Source of the DNA: Tenodera sinensis
Lineage: Eukaryota; Arthropoda; Insecta; Mantodea; Mantidae
Length of the DNA stretch: 64,000 nt
Assembly: GCA_030765045.1 (NCBI GenBank)
Contig: CM060971.1
Coordinates: forward strand, 121,439,830 to 121,503,829
Direction: 5' to 3'
In this document: piece after piece, positions 42,201-55,282 of the stretch
Numbering within the stretch: the first letter of the stretch is position 1
Layout of the letters: every line of letters begins with the position of its first letter
The notes under the pieces: model-generated
What the model saw: the letters and a program-made list of their open reading frames with translations, nothing else
Told to the model about the DNA's origin: nothing
Database searches by the model: none
Made by a program: the position numbers and the translations under genes

Positions 42201-44928
42201 TTGTTGTGATAGTTGTGATGGATGTGATGGATGTGAGGGTTGTGATAGATGTGATGGTTGTGATGGATGTGATGGTTATGATGGATGTGATTGTTGTGAT
42301 GGATGTGATGGATGTGATGGATGTGATGGTTGTGATGGATGTGATGGTTATGATGGATGTGATTGTTGTGATGGTTGTGATGGATGTGATGGATGTAATG
42401 GTTGTGATTGTTGTGATGGATGTGATGGATGTGATGGTTGTGACGGATGTGATGGATGTGATGGTTGTGATGGTTGTGATGGAGGTGATGGATGTGATGG
42501 TTGTGAGGAATGTGAAGGATGTGATGGATGTGATGGTTGTGATGGATGTGATGGATGTGATGGATGTGAGAGTTGTGATGGATGTGTTTGTTGTGATTGT
42601 TGTGATGGATGTGATGGTTTTGATTGTTGTGATGGTTGTGATTGTTGTGATGGTTGTGAAGGATGTGATGGATGTGATGGATGTGATGGTTGTGATTGTT
42701 GTGATGGCTGTGATGTATGTGATGGTCGTGATGGATGTGATTGTTGTGATTGTTGTGATGGTTGTGATGGATGTGATGGTTGTGATGGTTGTGATGGTTG
42801 TGGTTGTTGTGATGGATGTGATGGATGTGATGGTTGTGATGATTGTGATGGTTGTGATGGCTGTGATGAATGTGATGGTTGTGATGGTTGTGATGGATGT
42901 GATGGATGTGATGGTTGTGATTGTTGTGATGGATGTGATGGTTGTGATGGTTGTAATCGATGTGATGGTTGTGATGGATGCGATGGTAGTGATTGTTGTG
43001 ATGGATGTGATGGATGTAATGGATGTGATGGTTGTGATGGTTGTGATGGATGTGATTGTTGTGATGGATGAGATGGATATGATGGATGTGATGGATGTGA
43101 TGGTTGTGATGGATGTGATGGTTGTGATGGTTGTGATTGTTGTGATGGTTGTGATGGATGTGATGGTTGTGATGCATGTGATGGATGTCCTTGCTGTGAT
43201 TGTTGAGATTGTTGGGATGGATGTGATGGTTGTGATTGCTGTGATTGTTCTGATGGTTGTCATTGTTGTACCGGATGTGATGGATGTGATGGTTGTGATG
43301 GATGTGATGGATGTGATTGCTGTGATTGTTGTGATTTTTGTGATTGTTGTGATGGTTGTGATGGATGTGATGGTTGTGATGATTGTGATGGTTGTGATTG
43401 TTGTTATTGTTGTGATGGATGTGATGGATGTGATGGTTTTGATGGATGTGATGATTGTCATGGATGTGATGGTTGTGATGGTTGTGTTGGATGTGATGGA
43501 TGTGATGGATGTGATGGTTGTGATGGATGTGATGGATGTGATGATTGTGATGGATGTGATGGTTGTGATGGATGTGATGGTTGTGATGGTTGTGATAGAT
43601 GTGATGGTTGTGATGGATGTGATGGTTGTGATGGATGTGATGGTTGTGATGGTTGTGATTATTGTGATGGTTGTGATTGTTGTGATGGATGTGATGGATG
43701 TTCTGGATGTGATGGATGTGATGGATGTGATGGACGTGATGGATGTGATGGATATTATGGTTGTGATGGTTGTGATTGTTGTGATTGATGTGATGGTTGT
43801 GACGGATATGATAGTTGTGATGTTTGTGATGGCTGTGATGGTTGTGATGGATGTGATGGATGTGATGGATGTGATAGTTGTGATGGATGTGATGGTTGTG
43901 ATGGATGTGATGGTTGTGATGGTTGTGATGGCTGCGATGGATGTGATGGATGTGATGGTTGTGATGGATGTGATGGTTGTGTTGGATGTGATGGATGTGA
44001 TGGACTGTGATGGATGTGATGGTTGTGATGGATGTGATGGTTGTGATGCATGTGATGGTTGTGATGGATGTGATGGTTGTGATGGATGCGATGGTTGTGA
44101 TGGTTGTGATTGATGTGATTGTTGTGATGGATGTGGTGGATGTGATGCTTGTGATGGATGTGATGGTTGTGATGGATGTGATGGCAGTGATGGTTGTGAT
44201 GGATGTGATGGTTGTGATCGTTGTGATGGTTGTGATGGATGTGATGGATGTGATCGTTGTGATGGTTGTGATTGTAGTGATTGTTGTGTTGGATGTGATG
44301 GTTGTGATTGTTGAGATGGTTGTGTTGGATGTGATAGTTGTGATTGTAGTGATGGATGTGATTGTAGTGATGCTTGTGACTGTTGTGAATGGTGTGATGG
44401 ATGTGATGGATGTGATTGTTGTGATGGTTGTGATGGATGTGATGGTTGTGATGATTGTTATGGTTGTGATTGTTGTGATGGTTGTGATGGATGTGATGGA
44501 TGAGATGGTTGTGATGGTTGTGATGGATGTAAGTGATTTGATGGTTGTGATGGATGTGATGGATGTGATGGTTGTGATGGTTGTGATTGATGGATTGTTG
44601 TGGTGGATGTGATGGTTGTGATTGTTGTGATGGATGTGATGGTTAAATGGATGTGATTGTTGTGATTGTTGTGATGGTTGTGATTGTTGTGATGGCTGTG
44701 ATTGTTGTGATGGTTGTGATTGTTGTGATGGATGTGATGGATGCGATGGATGTGATGGTTGTGATTGTTGTGATGGATGTGATGGCTGTGATGAATGTGA
44801 TGGATGTGATGGTTGTGATGGATGTGATGGTTGTGATGGATGTGATGGTTGTGATGGTTGTGATGGTTGTGATTGTGTGATTGTTGTGGTGGATGTGATG
44901 GTTTTGATTGTTGTGATGGATGTGATGG
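36236..44928. repeat. Higher-order unit B3 (8,693 bp, with A-like segment)
   Basis: This unit matches B2 at +8,093 bp from the start to about 40860 (TACCGG at 38389 and 39744). It then switches to an A-like order from about 40861 to 44220, described separately, and returns to B order for the GATCGTTGTG, GTAAGTGATT and TTAAATGG marks (44643 and 44929). The joins are direct, with no non-repeat sequence. Confidence 0.85.
40861..44220. repeat. Divergent A-type segment inside B3
   Basis: The variant order follows block A: TACCGG at 41901 and 43269, a GAGGAATGTGAAGG variant near 42505, and GGACTGTG at 44004. Offsets to A copy 1 are 40,712-40,776 bp. Spacing between the two TACCGG marks is 1,368 bp here against 1,431 in A copy 1, and many single units differ (for example a TGATATATTG variant near 41406). 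The compensating one-base loss that follows GGACTGTG in most other copies is absent. It is more diverged from the other A copies than they are from each other, so it looks like an older or separately evolved A lineage. Confidence 0.75.
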
Positions 44929-47900
44929 TTAAATGGATGTGATTGTTGTGATTGTTGTGATGGTTGTGATGGTTGTGATGGTTGTGATTGTTGTGATGGC
45001 TGTGATTGTTGTGATGGTTGTGATTGTTGTGATGGATGTGATGGATGTGATGGATGTGATGGTTGTGATTGTTGTGATGGATGTGATGGATGTGATGGAT
45101 GTGATGGATGTGATGGTTGTGATTGTTGTGATGGATGTGATGGATGTGATGAATGTGATGGATGTGATGGATGTGATTGTTGTGATTGTTGTGATTGATG
45201 TGATGGATGTGATTGTTGTGATTGTTGTGATTGTTGTGATGGTTGTGATGGATGTGATGGTTGTGATTGTTGTGATGGTTGTGATGGATGTGATTGTTGT
45301 GATTGTTGTTATGGATGTGATGGATGTGATGGCTGTGATGGATGTGATGGATGTGATGGTTGTGATTGTTGTGATGGATGTGATGGACGTAATTGCTGTG
45401 ATGGATGTGATGGTTGTGATGGATGTGATTGTTGTGATGGATGTGATTGTTGTGATGGATGTGATGGTTGTGATGGCTGTGATGTATGTGATGGTTGTGA
45501 TAGATGTGATGGTTGTGATGGATGTGATGGTTATGATGGATGTGATTGTTGTGATGGATGTGATGGATGTGATGGATGTGATGGATGTGATGGATGTAAT
45601 GGTTGTGATTGTTGTGATGGATGTGATGGATGTGATGGTTGTGATGGATGTGATGGATGTGATGGATGTGATGGATGTGATGGTTGTGATGGTTGTGATT
45701 GTTGTGATGGATGTGATGTATGTGATGGTCGTGATGGATGTGATTGTTGTGATTGTTGTGATGGATGTGATGGATGTGATGGTTGTGATGGATGTGATGT
45801 ATGTGATGGTCGTGATGCATGTGATTGTTGTGATGGTTGTGCTGGATGTGGTGGTTTTGATGGTTGTGATGGTTGTGATTGTTGTGATGCTTGTGAATGT
45901 TGTGATGGATGTGGTGGTTGTGATGGTTGTGATGGTTGTGATGGATGTGATGTATGTGATGGTCGTGATGGATGTGATTGTTGTGATTGTTGTGATGGAT
46001 GTGATGGATGTGATGGTTGTGATAGATGTGATGGTTGTGATGGATGTGATGGTTATGATGGATGTGATTGTTGTGATGGATGTGATGGATGTGATGGATG
46101 TGATGAATGTGATGGATGTAATGGTTGTGATTGTTGTGATGGATGTGATGGATGTAATGGTTGTGATGGATGTGATGGATGTGATGGATGTGATGGTTGT
46201 GATGGTTGTGATGGATGTGATGGATGTGATGGTTGTTTGGAATGTGATGGATGTGATGGATGTGATGGTTGTGATGGATGTGATAGTTGTGATGGATGTG
46301 TTTGTTGTGATTATTGTGATGGATGTGATGGTTTTGATTGTTGTGATGGTTGTGATTGTTGTGATGGTTGTGACGGATGTGATGGATTTGATGGATGTGA
46401 TGGTTGTGATTGTTGTGATGGATGTGACGTATGTGATGGTCGTGATGGATGGGATTGTTGTGATTGTTGTGATGGTTGTGATTGTTGTGATGGTTGTGAT
46501 GGTTGTGATGGATGTAATGGTTGTGATGGTTGTGATGGTTGTGGTTGTTGTGATGGATGTAATGGATGTGATGGATGTGATGGTTGTGATGGATGTGATG
46601 ATTGTGATGGTTGTGATGGCTGTGATGAATGTGATGGTTGTGATGGTTGTGATGGATGTGATGGATGTGATGGTTGTGATTGTTGTGATGGATGTGATGG
46701 ATGTGATGGATGTGATGGTTGTGATGGTTGTAATCGATGTGATGGTTGTGATGGATGCGATGGTAGTGATTGTTGTGATGGATGTGATGGATGTGATGGT
46801 TGTGATGGTTGTGATGGATGTGATGGATGTGATTGTTGTGATGGTTGTGATTGTTGTGATGGATATGATGGATGAGATGGATGTGATGGATGTGATGGTT
46901 GTGATGGATGTGATGGTTGTGATGGTTGTGATTGTTGTGATTGTTGTGATGGATGTGATGGTTGTGATGGATGTGATGGATGTGCTTGCTGTGATTGTTG
47001 AGATTGTTGTGATGGATGTGATGGTTGTGATTGCTGTGATTGTTGTGATGGTTGTGATGGTTGTGATTGTTGTGATTGTTGTACCGGATGTGATGGATGT
47101 GATGGTTGTGATGGATGTGATGGATGTGATTGTTGTGATTGTTGTGATGGATGTGATGGATGTGATGGTTGTGATGGATGTGATGGTTGTGATGGATGTG
47201 ATGTATGTGATGGTCGTGATGAATGTGATTGTTGTGATGGTTGTGATGGATGTGATGGTTTTGATGGTTGTGATTGTTGTGATGCTTGTGAATGTTGTGA
47301 TGGATGTGGTGGTTGTGATGGTTGTGATTGTTGTGATGGATGTGATGTATGTGATGGTCGTGATGGATTTGATTGTTGTGATTGTTGTGATGGATGTGAT
47401 GGTTGTGATAGATGTGATGGTTGTGATGGATGTGATGGTTATGATGGATGTGATTGTTGTGATGGATGTGATGGATGTGATGGATGTGATGGTTGTGATG
47501 GATGTGATGGTTATGATGGATGTGATTGTTGTGATGGTTGTGATGGATGTGATGGATGTAATGGTTGTGATTGTTGTGATGGATGTGATGGATGTAATGG
47601 TTGTGATAGATGTGATGGATGTGATGGTTGTGATGGTTGTGATGGAGGTGATGAATGTGATGGTTTTGAGGAATGTGAAGGATGTGATGGATGTGATGGT
47701 TGTGATGGATGTGATGGATGTGAGAGTTGTGATGGATGTGTTGTGATTGTTGTGATGGATGTGATGGCTTTGATTGTTGTGATGGTTGTGATTGTTGTGA
47801 TGGTTGTGATGGTTGTGACGGATGTGATGGATGTGATGGATGTGATGGTTGTGATTGTTGTGATGGATGTGATGTATGTGATGGTCGTGATTGATGTGAT

Positions 47901-48289
47901 TGTTGTGATTGTTGTGATGGTTGTGATGGATGTGATGGTTGTGATGGTTGTGATGGTTGTGGTTGTTGTGATGGATGTGATGGATGTGATGGATGTGATG
48001 GTTGTGATGATTGTGATGGTTGTGATGGCTGTGATGAATGTGATGGTTGTGATGGATGTGATGGATGTGATTGTTGTGATGGATGTGATGGATGTGATGG
48101 ATGTGATGGTTGTGATGGTTGTAATCGATGTGATGGTTGTGATGGATGCGATGGTAGTGATTGTTGTGATGGATGTGATGGATGTGATGGATGTGATGGT
48201 TGTGATGGTTGTGATGGATGTGATGGTTGTGATTGTTGTGATGGATATGATGGATGAGATGGATATGATGGATGTGATGGATGTGATGG

Positions 48290-51200
48290 TTGTGATGGAT
48301 GTGATGGTTGTGATGGTTGTGATTGTTGTGATTGTTGTGATGGTTGTGATGGTTGTGATGCTTGTGTTGGATGTGATGGTTATGATTGTAGTGATGGATG
48401 TGATGGTTGTGATGCTTGTGATGGTTGTGACTGTTGTGATTGTTGTGATGGATGTGATGGTTGTGATGGATGTGATGGTTGTGATGGTTGTGATGGTTGT
48501 GGTTGTTGTGATGGATGTGATGGATGTGATGGATGTGATGGATGTGATGGATGTGATGGTTGTGATGATTGTGATGGTTGTGATGGCTGTGATGAATGTG
48601 ATGGTTGTGATGGTTGTGATGGATGTGATGGATGTGATGGTTGGGATTGTTGTGATGGATGTGATGGATGTGATGGTTGTGATGGTTGTAATCGATGTGA
48701 TGGTTGTGATGGATGCGATGGTAGTGATTGTTGTGATGGATGTGATGGATGTAATGGATGTGATGGTTGTGATGGTTGTGATTGTTGCGAAGGCTGTGAT
48801 TGTTGTGATGGATATGATGGATGAGATGGATATGATGGATGTGATGGATGTGATGGTTGTGATGGATGTGATGGTTGTGATGGTTGTGATTGTTGTGATG
48901 GTTGTGCTGGATGTGATGGTTGTGATGCATGTGATGGATGTGCTTGCTGTGATTGTTGAGATTGTTGTGATGGATGTGATGGTTGTGATTGCTGTGATTG
49001 TTCTGATGGTTGTCATTGTTGTACCGGATGTGATGGATGTGATGGTTGTGATGGATGTGATGGTTGTGATGGTTGTGATTGTTGTGATTGTTGTGATGGT
49101 TGTGATGGTTGTGATGCTTGTGTTGGATGTGATGGTTATGATTGTAGTGATGGATGTGATGGTTGTGATGCTTGTGATGGTTGTGACTGTTGTGATGGAT
49201 GTGATGGATGTGATGGTTGTCATGGTTGTGATGGTTGTGATGGATGTGATGGTTGTGATGGATGTGATGGTTGTGATGGATGTGATGGATGTGATGGTTG
49301 TGATGGTTGTGATTATTGTGATGGTTGTGATTGTTGTGATGGATGTGATGGATGTTCTGGATGTGATGGATGTGATGGACGTGATGGATGTGATGGATGT
49401 TATGGTTGTGATGGTTGTGATTGTTGTGATTGATGTGATGGTTGTGACGGATGTGATAGTTGTGATGTTTGTCATGGCTGTGATGGATGTGATGGTTGTG
49501 ATGGTTGTGATGGATGTGATGGATGTGATAGTTGTGATGGATGTGATGGTTGTGATGGATGTGATTGTTGTGATGGATGTGATGGCTGCGATGGAATTGA
49601 TGGTTGTGATGGTTGTGATGGATGTGATGGATGTGATGGTTGGGATTGTTGTGATGGATGTGATGGATGTGATGGTTGTGATGGTTGTAATCGATGTGAT
49701 GGTTGTGATGGATGCGATGGTAGTGATTGTTGTGATGGATGTGATGGATGTAATGGATGTGATGGTTGTGATGGTTGTGATTGTTGCGAAGGCTGTGATT
49801 GTTGTGATGGATATGATGGATGAGATGGATATGATGGATGTGATGGATGTGATGGTTGTGATGGATGTGATGGTTGTGATGGTTGTGATTGTTGTGATGG
49901 TTGTGCTGGATGTGATGGTTGTGATGCATGTGATGGATGTGCTTGCTGTGATTGTTGAGATTGTTGTGATGGATGTGATGGTTGTGATTGCTGTGATTGT
50001 TCTGATGGTTGTCATTGTTGTACCGGATGTGATGGATGTGATGGTTGTGATGGATGTGATGGATGTGATTGCTGTGATTGTTGTGATTTTTGTGATTGTT
50101 GTGATGGTTGTGATGGATGTGATGGTTGTGATGATTGTGACGGTTGTGATTGTTGTGATGGTTGTGATGGATGTGATGGATGTGATGGTTTTGATGGATG
50201 TGATGATTGTCATGGATGTGATGGTTGTGATGGTTGTGTTGGATGTGATGGATGTGATGGTTGTGATGGATGTGATGGATGTGATGATTGTGATGGATGT
50301 GATGGTTGTGATGGATGTGATGGTTGTGATGGTTGTGATGGTTGTGATGGATGTGATGTATGTGATGGATGTGATGGTTGTGATGGATGTGATGGATGTG
50401 ATGGTTGTGATGGTTGTGATTATTGTGATGGTTGTGATTGTTGTGATGGATGTGATGGATGTTCTGGATGTGATGGATGTGATGGACGTGATGGATGTGA
50501 TGGATGTTATGGTTGTGATGGTTGTGATTGTTGTGATTGATGTGATGGTTGTGACGGATGTGATAGTTGTGATGTTTGTCATGGCTGTGATGGATGTGAT
50601 GGTTGTGATGGATGTGATGGATGTGATAGTTGTGATGGATGTGATGGTTGTGATGGATGTGATGGTTGTGATGGTTGTGATGGCTGCGATGGAATTGATG
50701 GATGTGATGGTTGTGATGGATGTGATGGTTGTGTTGGATGTGATGGATGTGATGGACTGTGATGGATGTGATGGTTGTGATGGATGTGATGGTTGTGTTG
50801 TTGTGACTGCTGTGATGGTTGTGATGGATGTGATGGTTGTGATGGATGTGATGGTTGTGATTGATGTGATTGTTGTGATGGATGTGGTGGATGTGATGCT
50901 TGTGATGGATGTGATGGTTGTGATGGATGTGATGGCTGTGATGGTTGTGATGGATGTGATGGTTATCATAGCTGCGAAGGATGTGATGGTTGTGATTGCT
51001 GTGATGGATGTGATGGATGTGATGGTTCTGATGGATGTGATGGTTGTGATGGATGTGATGGTTATCATGGCTGCGATGGATGTGATGGTTGTGATGGTTG
51101 TGATTGCTGTGATGGATGTGATGGATGTGATGGTTCTGATGGATGTGATGGATGTGATGGTTGTGATGGATGTGATGGTTGTGATGGTTGTGATTGTTGT

Positions 51201-54200
51201 GATTGTTGTGATGGTTGTGATGGTTGTGATGCTTGTGTTGGATGTGATGGTTATGATTGTAGTGATGGATGTGATGGTTGTGATGCTTGTGATGGTTGTG
51301 ACTGTTGTGATTGTTGTGATGGATGTGATGGATGTGATGGTTGTCATGGTTGTGATGGTTGTGATGGATGTGATGGTTGTGATGGATGTGATGGTTGTGA
51401 TGGATGTGATGGATGTGATGGTTGTGATGGTTGTGATTATTGTGATGGTTGTGATTGTTGTGATGGATGTGATGGATGTTCTGGATGTGATGGATGTGAT
51501 GGACGTGATGGATGTGATGGATGTTATGGTTGTGATGGTTGTGATTGTTGTGATTGATGTGATGGTTGTGACGGATGTGATAGTTGTGATGTTTGTCATG
51601 GCTGTGATGGATGTGATGGTTGTGATGGTTGTGATGGATGTGATGGATGTGATAGTTGTGATGGATGTGATGGTTGTGATGGATGTGATTGTTGTGATGG
51701 ATGTGATGGCTGCGATGGAATTGATGGATGTGATGGTTGTGATGGATGTGATGGTTGTGATGGATGTGATGGTTGTGTTGGATGTGATGGATGTGATGGA
51801 CTGTGATGGATGTGATGGTTGTGATGGATGTGATGGTTGTGATGCATGTGATGGTTGTGTTGTTGTGACTGCTGTGATGGATGTGATGGTTGTGATGGAT
51901 GTGATGGTTGTGATGGTTGTGATTGATGTGATTGTTGTGATGGATGTGGTGGATGTGATGCTTGTGATGGATGTGATGGTTGTGATGGATGTGATGGCTG
52001 TGATGGTTGTGATGGATGTGATGGTTATCATAGCTGCGATGGATGTGATGGTTGTGATGGTTGTGATTGCTGTGATGGATGTGATGGATGTGATGGATGT
52101 GATGGTTCTGATGGATGTGATGGTTGTGATGGATGTGATGGCTGTGATGGTTGTGATGGATGTGATGGTTATCATTGGCTGCGATGGATGTGATGGTTGT
52201 GATGGTTGTGATTGCTGTGATGGATGTGATGGATGTGATGGATGTGATGGTTCTGATGGATGTGATGGATGTGATGGTTGTGATGGATGTGATGGTTGTG
52301 ATGGTTGTGATTGTTGTGATTGTTGTGATGGTTGTGATGGTTGTGATGGTTGTGTCGGATGTGATGGTTATGATTGTAGTGATGGATGTGATGGTTGTGA
52401 TGCTTGTGATGGTTGTGACTGTTGTGATTGTTGTGATGGATGTGATGGATGTGGTGGATGTGATGGCTGTGATGGATGTGATGGCTGTGATGGATGTGAT
52501 GGCTCTGATGGATGTGATGGATGTGATGATTGTGATTGTTGTGATGGATGTGATGGATGTGATGGTTGTGATTGTTCTGATGGATGTGATGGACGTGATT
52601 GTTGTGATGGATGTGATGGTTGTGATGGATGTGATTATTGTGATGGATGTGATGGTTGTGATGGTTGTGATGGCTCTGATGGTTGTGATGGATGTGATAG
52701 TTGTGATGGTTGTGATGGATGTGATGGTTGTGATGGTTGTGATTGTTGTGATGGATGTGCTGGTTGTAATGGTTGTGATTGTTGTGATAGTTGTGATGGT
52801 TGTGATTGATGTGATGGTTGTGATGGTTGTGATGGATGTGATGGATGTGATGGATGTGATGGTTATCATGGAAGTGATGGATGTGATGGTTGTGTTGGTT
52901 GTGATTGTTGTGAGGGATGTGATGCATGTGATGGATGTGATGGTTGTGATGGATGTGATGGATGTGATGGTTGTGATGGATGTGATGGTAGTGATGGATG
53001 TGATGGATCTAATGGTTGTGATGGATGTGATGGATGTGATGGTTGTGATTGTTGTGATGGTTGTGATGGATGTGATGGTTGTGATGGTTGTGATTGTTGT
53101 GATTGTAGTGATGGATGTGATGGTTGTGATTGTTGTGATGGTTGTGATGGATGTGATGGATGTGATCGTTGTGATGGTTGTGATTGTAGTGATTGTTGTG
53201 TTGGATGTGATGGTTGTGATTGTTGTGATGGTTGTGTTGGATGTGATAGTTGTGATTGTAGTGATGGATGTGATTGTAGTGATGCTTGTGACTGTTGTGA
53301 ATGGTGTGATGGATGTGATGGATGTGATTGTTGTGATGGTTGTGATGGATGTGATGGTTGTGATGATTGTTATGGTTGTGATTGTTGTGATGGTTGTGAT
53401 GGTTGTGATGGATGTGATGGATGTGATAGTTGTGATGGATGTGATGGTTGTGATGGATGTGATGGTTGTGATGGTTGTGATGGATGTGATGGTTGTGATG
53501 CATGTGATGGTTGTGTTGTTGTGACTGCTGTGATGGTTGTGATGGATGTGATGGTTGTGATGGATGTGATGGTTGTGATTGATGTGATTGTTGTGATGGA
53601 TGTGGTGGATGTGATGCTTGTGATGGATGTGATGGTTGTGATGGATGTGATGGCTGTGATGGTTGTGAGGGATGTGATGGTTATCATAGCTGCGATGGAT
53701 GTGATGGTTGTGATGGTTGTGATTGCTGTGATGGATGTGATGGATGTGATGGATGTGATGGTTCTGATGGATGTGATGGTTGTGATGGATGTGATGGCTG
53801 TGATTGTTGTGATGGATGTGATGGTTATCATTGGCTGCGATGGATGTGATGGTTGTGATGGTTGTGATTGCTGTGATGGATGTGATGGATGTGATGGATG
53901 TGATGGTTCTGATGGATGTGATGGATGTGATGGTTGTGATGGATGTGATGGTTGTGATGGTTGTGATTGTTGTGATTGTTGTGATGGTTGTGATGGTTGT
54001 GATGGTTGTGATGGTTGTGATGGTTGTGATGGTTGTGTTGGATGTGATGGTTATGATTGTAGTGATGGATGTGATGGTTGTGATGCTTGTGATGGTTGTG
54101 ACTGTTGTGATTGTTGTGATGGATGTGATGGATGTGGTGGATGTGATGGCTGCGATGGATGTGATGGCTGTGATGGATGTGATGGCTCTGATGGATGTGA

Positions 54201-55282
54201 TGGATGTGATGATTGTGATTGTTGTGATGGATGTGATGGATGTGATGGTTGTGATTGTTCTGATGGATGTGATGGACGTGATTGTTGTGATGGATGTGAT
54301 GGTTGTGATGGATGTGATTATTGTGATGGATGTGATGGTTGTGATGGTTGTGATGGCTCTGATGGTTGTGATGGATGTGATAGTTGTGATGGTTGTGATG
54401 GATGTGATGGTTGTGATGGTTATGATTGTTGTGATGGATGTGCTGGTTGTAATGGTTGTGATTGTTGTGATAGTTGTGATGGTTGTGATTGATGTGATGG
54501 TTGTGATGGTTGTGATGGATGTGATGGATGTGATGGATGTGATGGTTATCATGGAAGTGATGGATGTGATGGTTGTGTTGGTTGTGATTGTTGTGAGGGA
54601 TGTGATGCATGTGATGGATGTGATGGTTGTGATGGATGTGATGGATGTGATGGTTGTGATGGATGTGATGGTAGTGATGGATGTGATGGATCTAATGGTT
54701 GTGATGGATGTGATGGATGTGATGGTTGTGATTGTTGTGATGGTTGTGATGGATGTGATGGTTGTGATGGTTGTGATTGTTGTGATTGTAGTGATGGATG
54801 TGATGGTTGTGATTGTTGTGATGGTTGTGATGGATGTGATGGATGTGATCGTTGTGATGGTTGTGATTGTAGTGATTGTTGTGTTGGATGTGATGGTTGT
54901 GATTGTTGTGATGGTTGTGTTGGATGTGATAGTTGTGATTGTAGTGATGGATGTGATTGTAGTGATGCTTGTGACTGTTGTGAATGGTGTGATGGATGTG
55001 ATGGATGTGATTGTTGTGATGGTTGTGATGGATGTGATGGTTGTGATGATTGTTATGGTTGTGATTGTTGTGATGGTTGTGATGGATGTGATGGATGAGA
55101 TGGTTGTGATGGTTGTGATGGATGTAAGTGATGTGATGGTTGTGATGGATGTGATGGATGTGTTGGTTGTGATGGATGTGATGGTTGTGATGGATGTGAT
55201 GGTTGTGATGGTTGTGATGGTTGTGATTGTGTGATTGTTGTGGTGGATGTGATGGTTGTGATTGTTGTGATGGATGTGATGG
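48290..55282. repeat. Second pass of A/C order (38.3 kb super-repeat)
   Basis: This stretch matches about 9.98-17.04 kb. TACCGG at 49022 lies 38,313 bp from 10709, TACCGG at 50021 lies 38,322 bp from 11699, and GGACTGTG at 50756 and 51800 lies 38,322 bp from 12434 and 13478. One added unit near 49300 explains the 9 bp change. The offset falls to 38,222 after a 100 bp deletion near 53480. Two C copies are present again (TATCATTGG at about 52174 and 53830). Start is approximate. Confidence 0.85.
53470..53490. other. 100-bp deletion junction relative to 15.15-15.26 kb
   Basis: Landmarks before this point are offset by 38,322 bp from the first pass and those after by 38,222. The missing 100 bp contains the GGCTGCGATGGAATTG variant and the GGACTGTG insertion seen at about 15160-15240. 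100 is eleven 9-bp units plus one, the extra base being the inserted C. The exact breakpoint cannot be placed because the flanking units are identical. Confidence 0.75.

Noticed and set aside
44929..54552. Very long minus-strand ORF (about 3,200 codons), and others of 1,000-2,700 codons on both strands, as giant repeat proteins
   Set aside because: Five of six frames of the 9-mer have no stop, so such ORFs are expected. The encoded pattern changes between His-His-Ile, Ser/Thr-Ile-Thr and Pro-Ser-His at each indel, unit lengths shift the frame, many overlap each other on opposite strands, and there is no signal peptide, domain or unique terminus.
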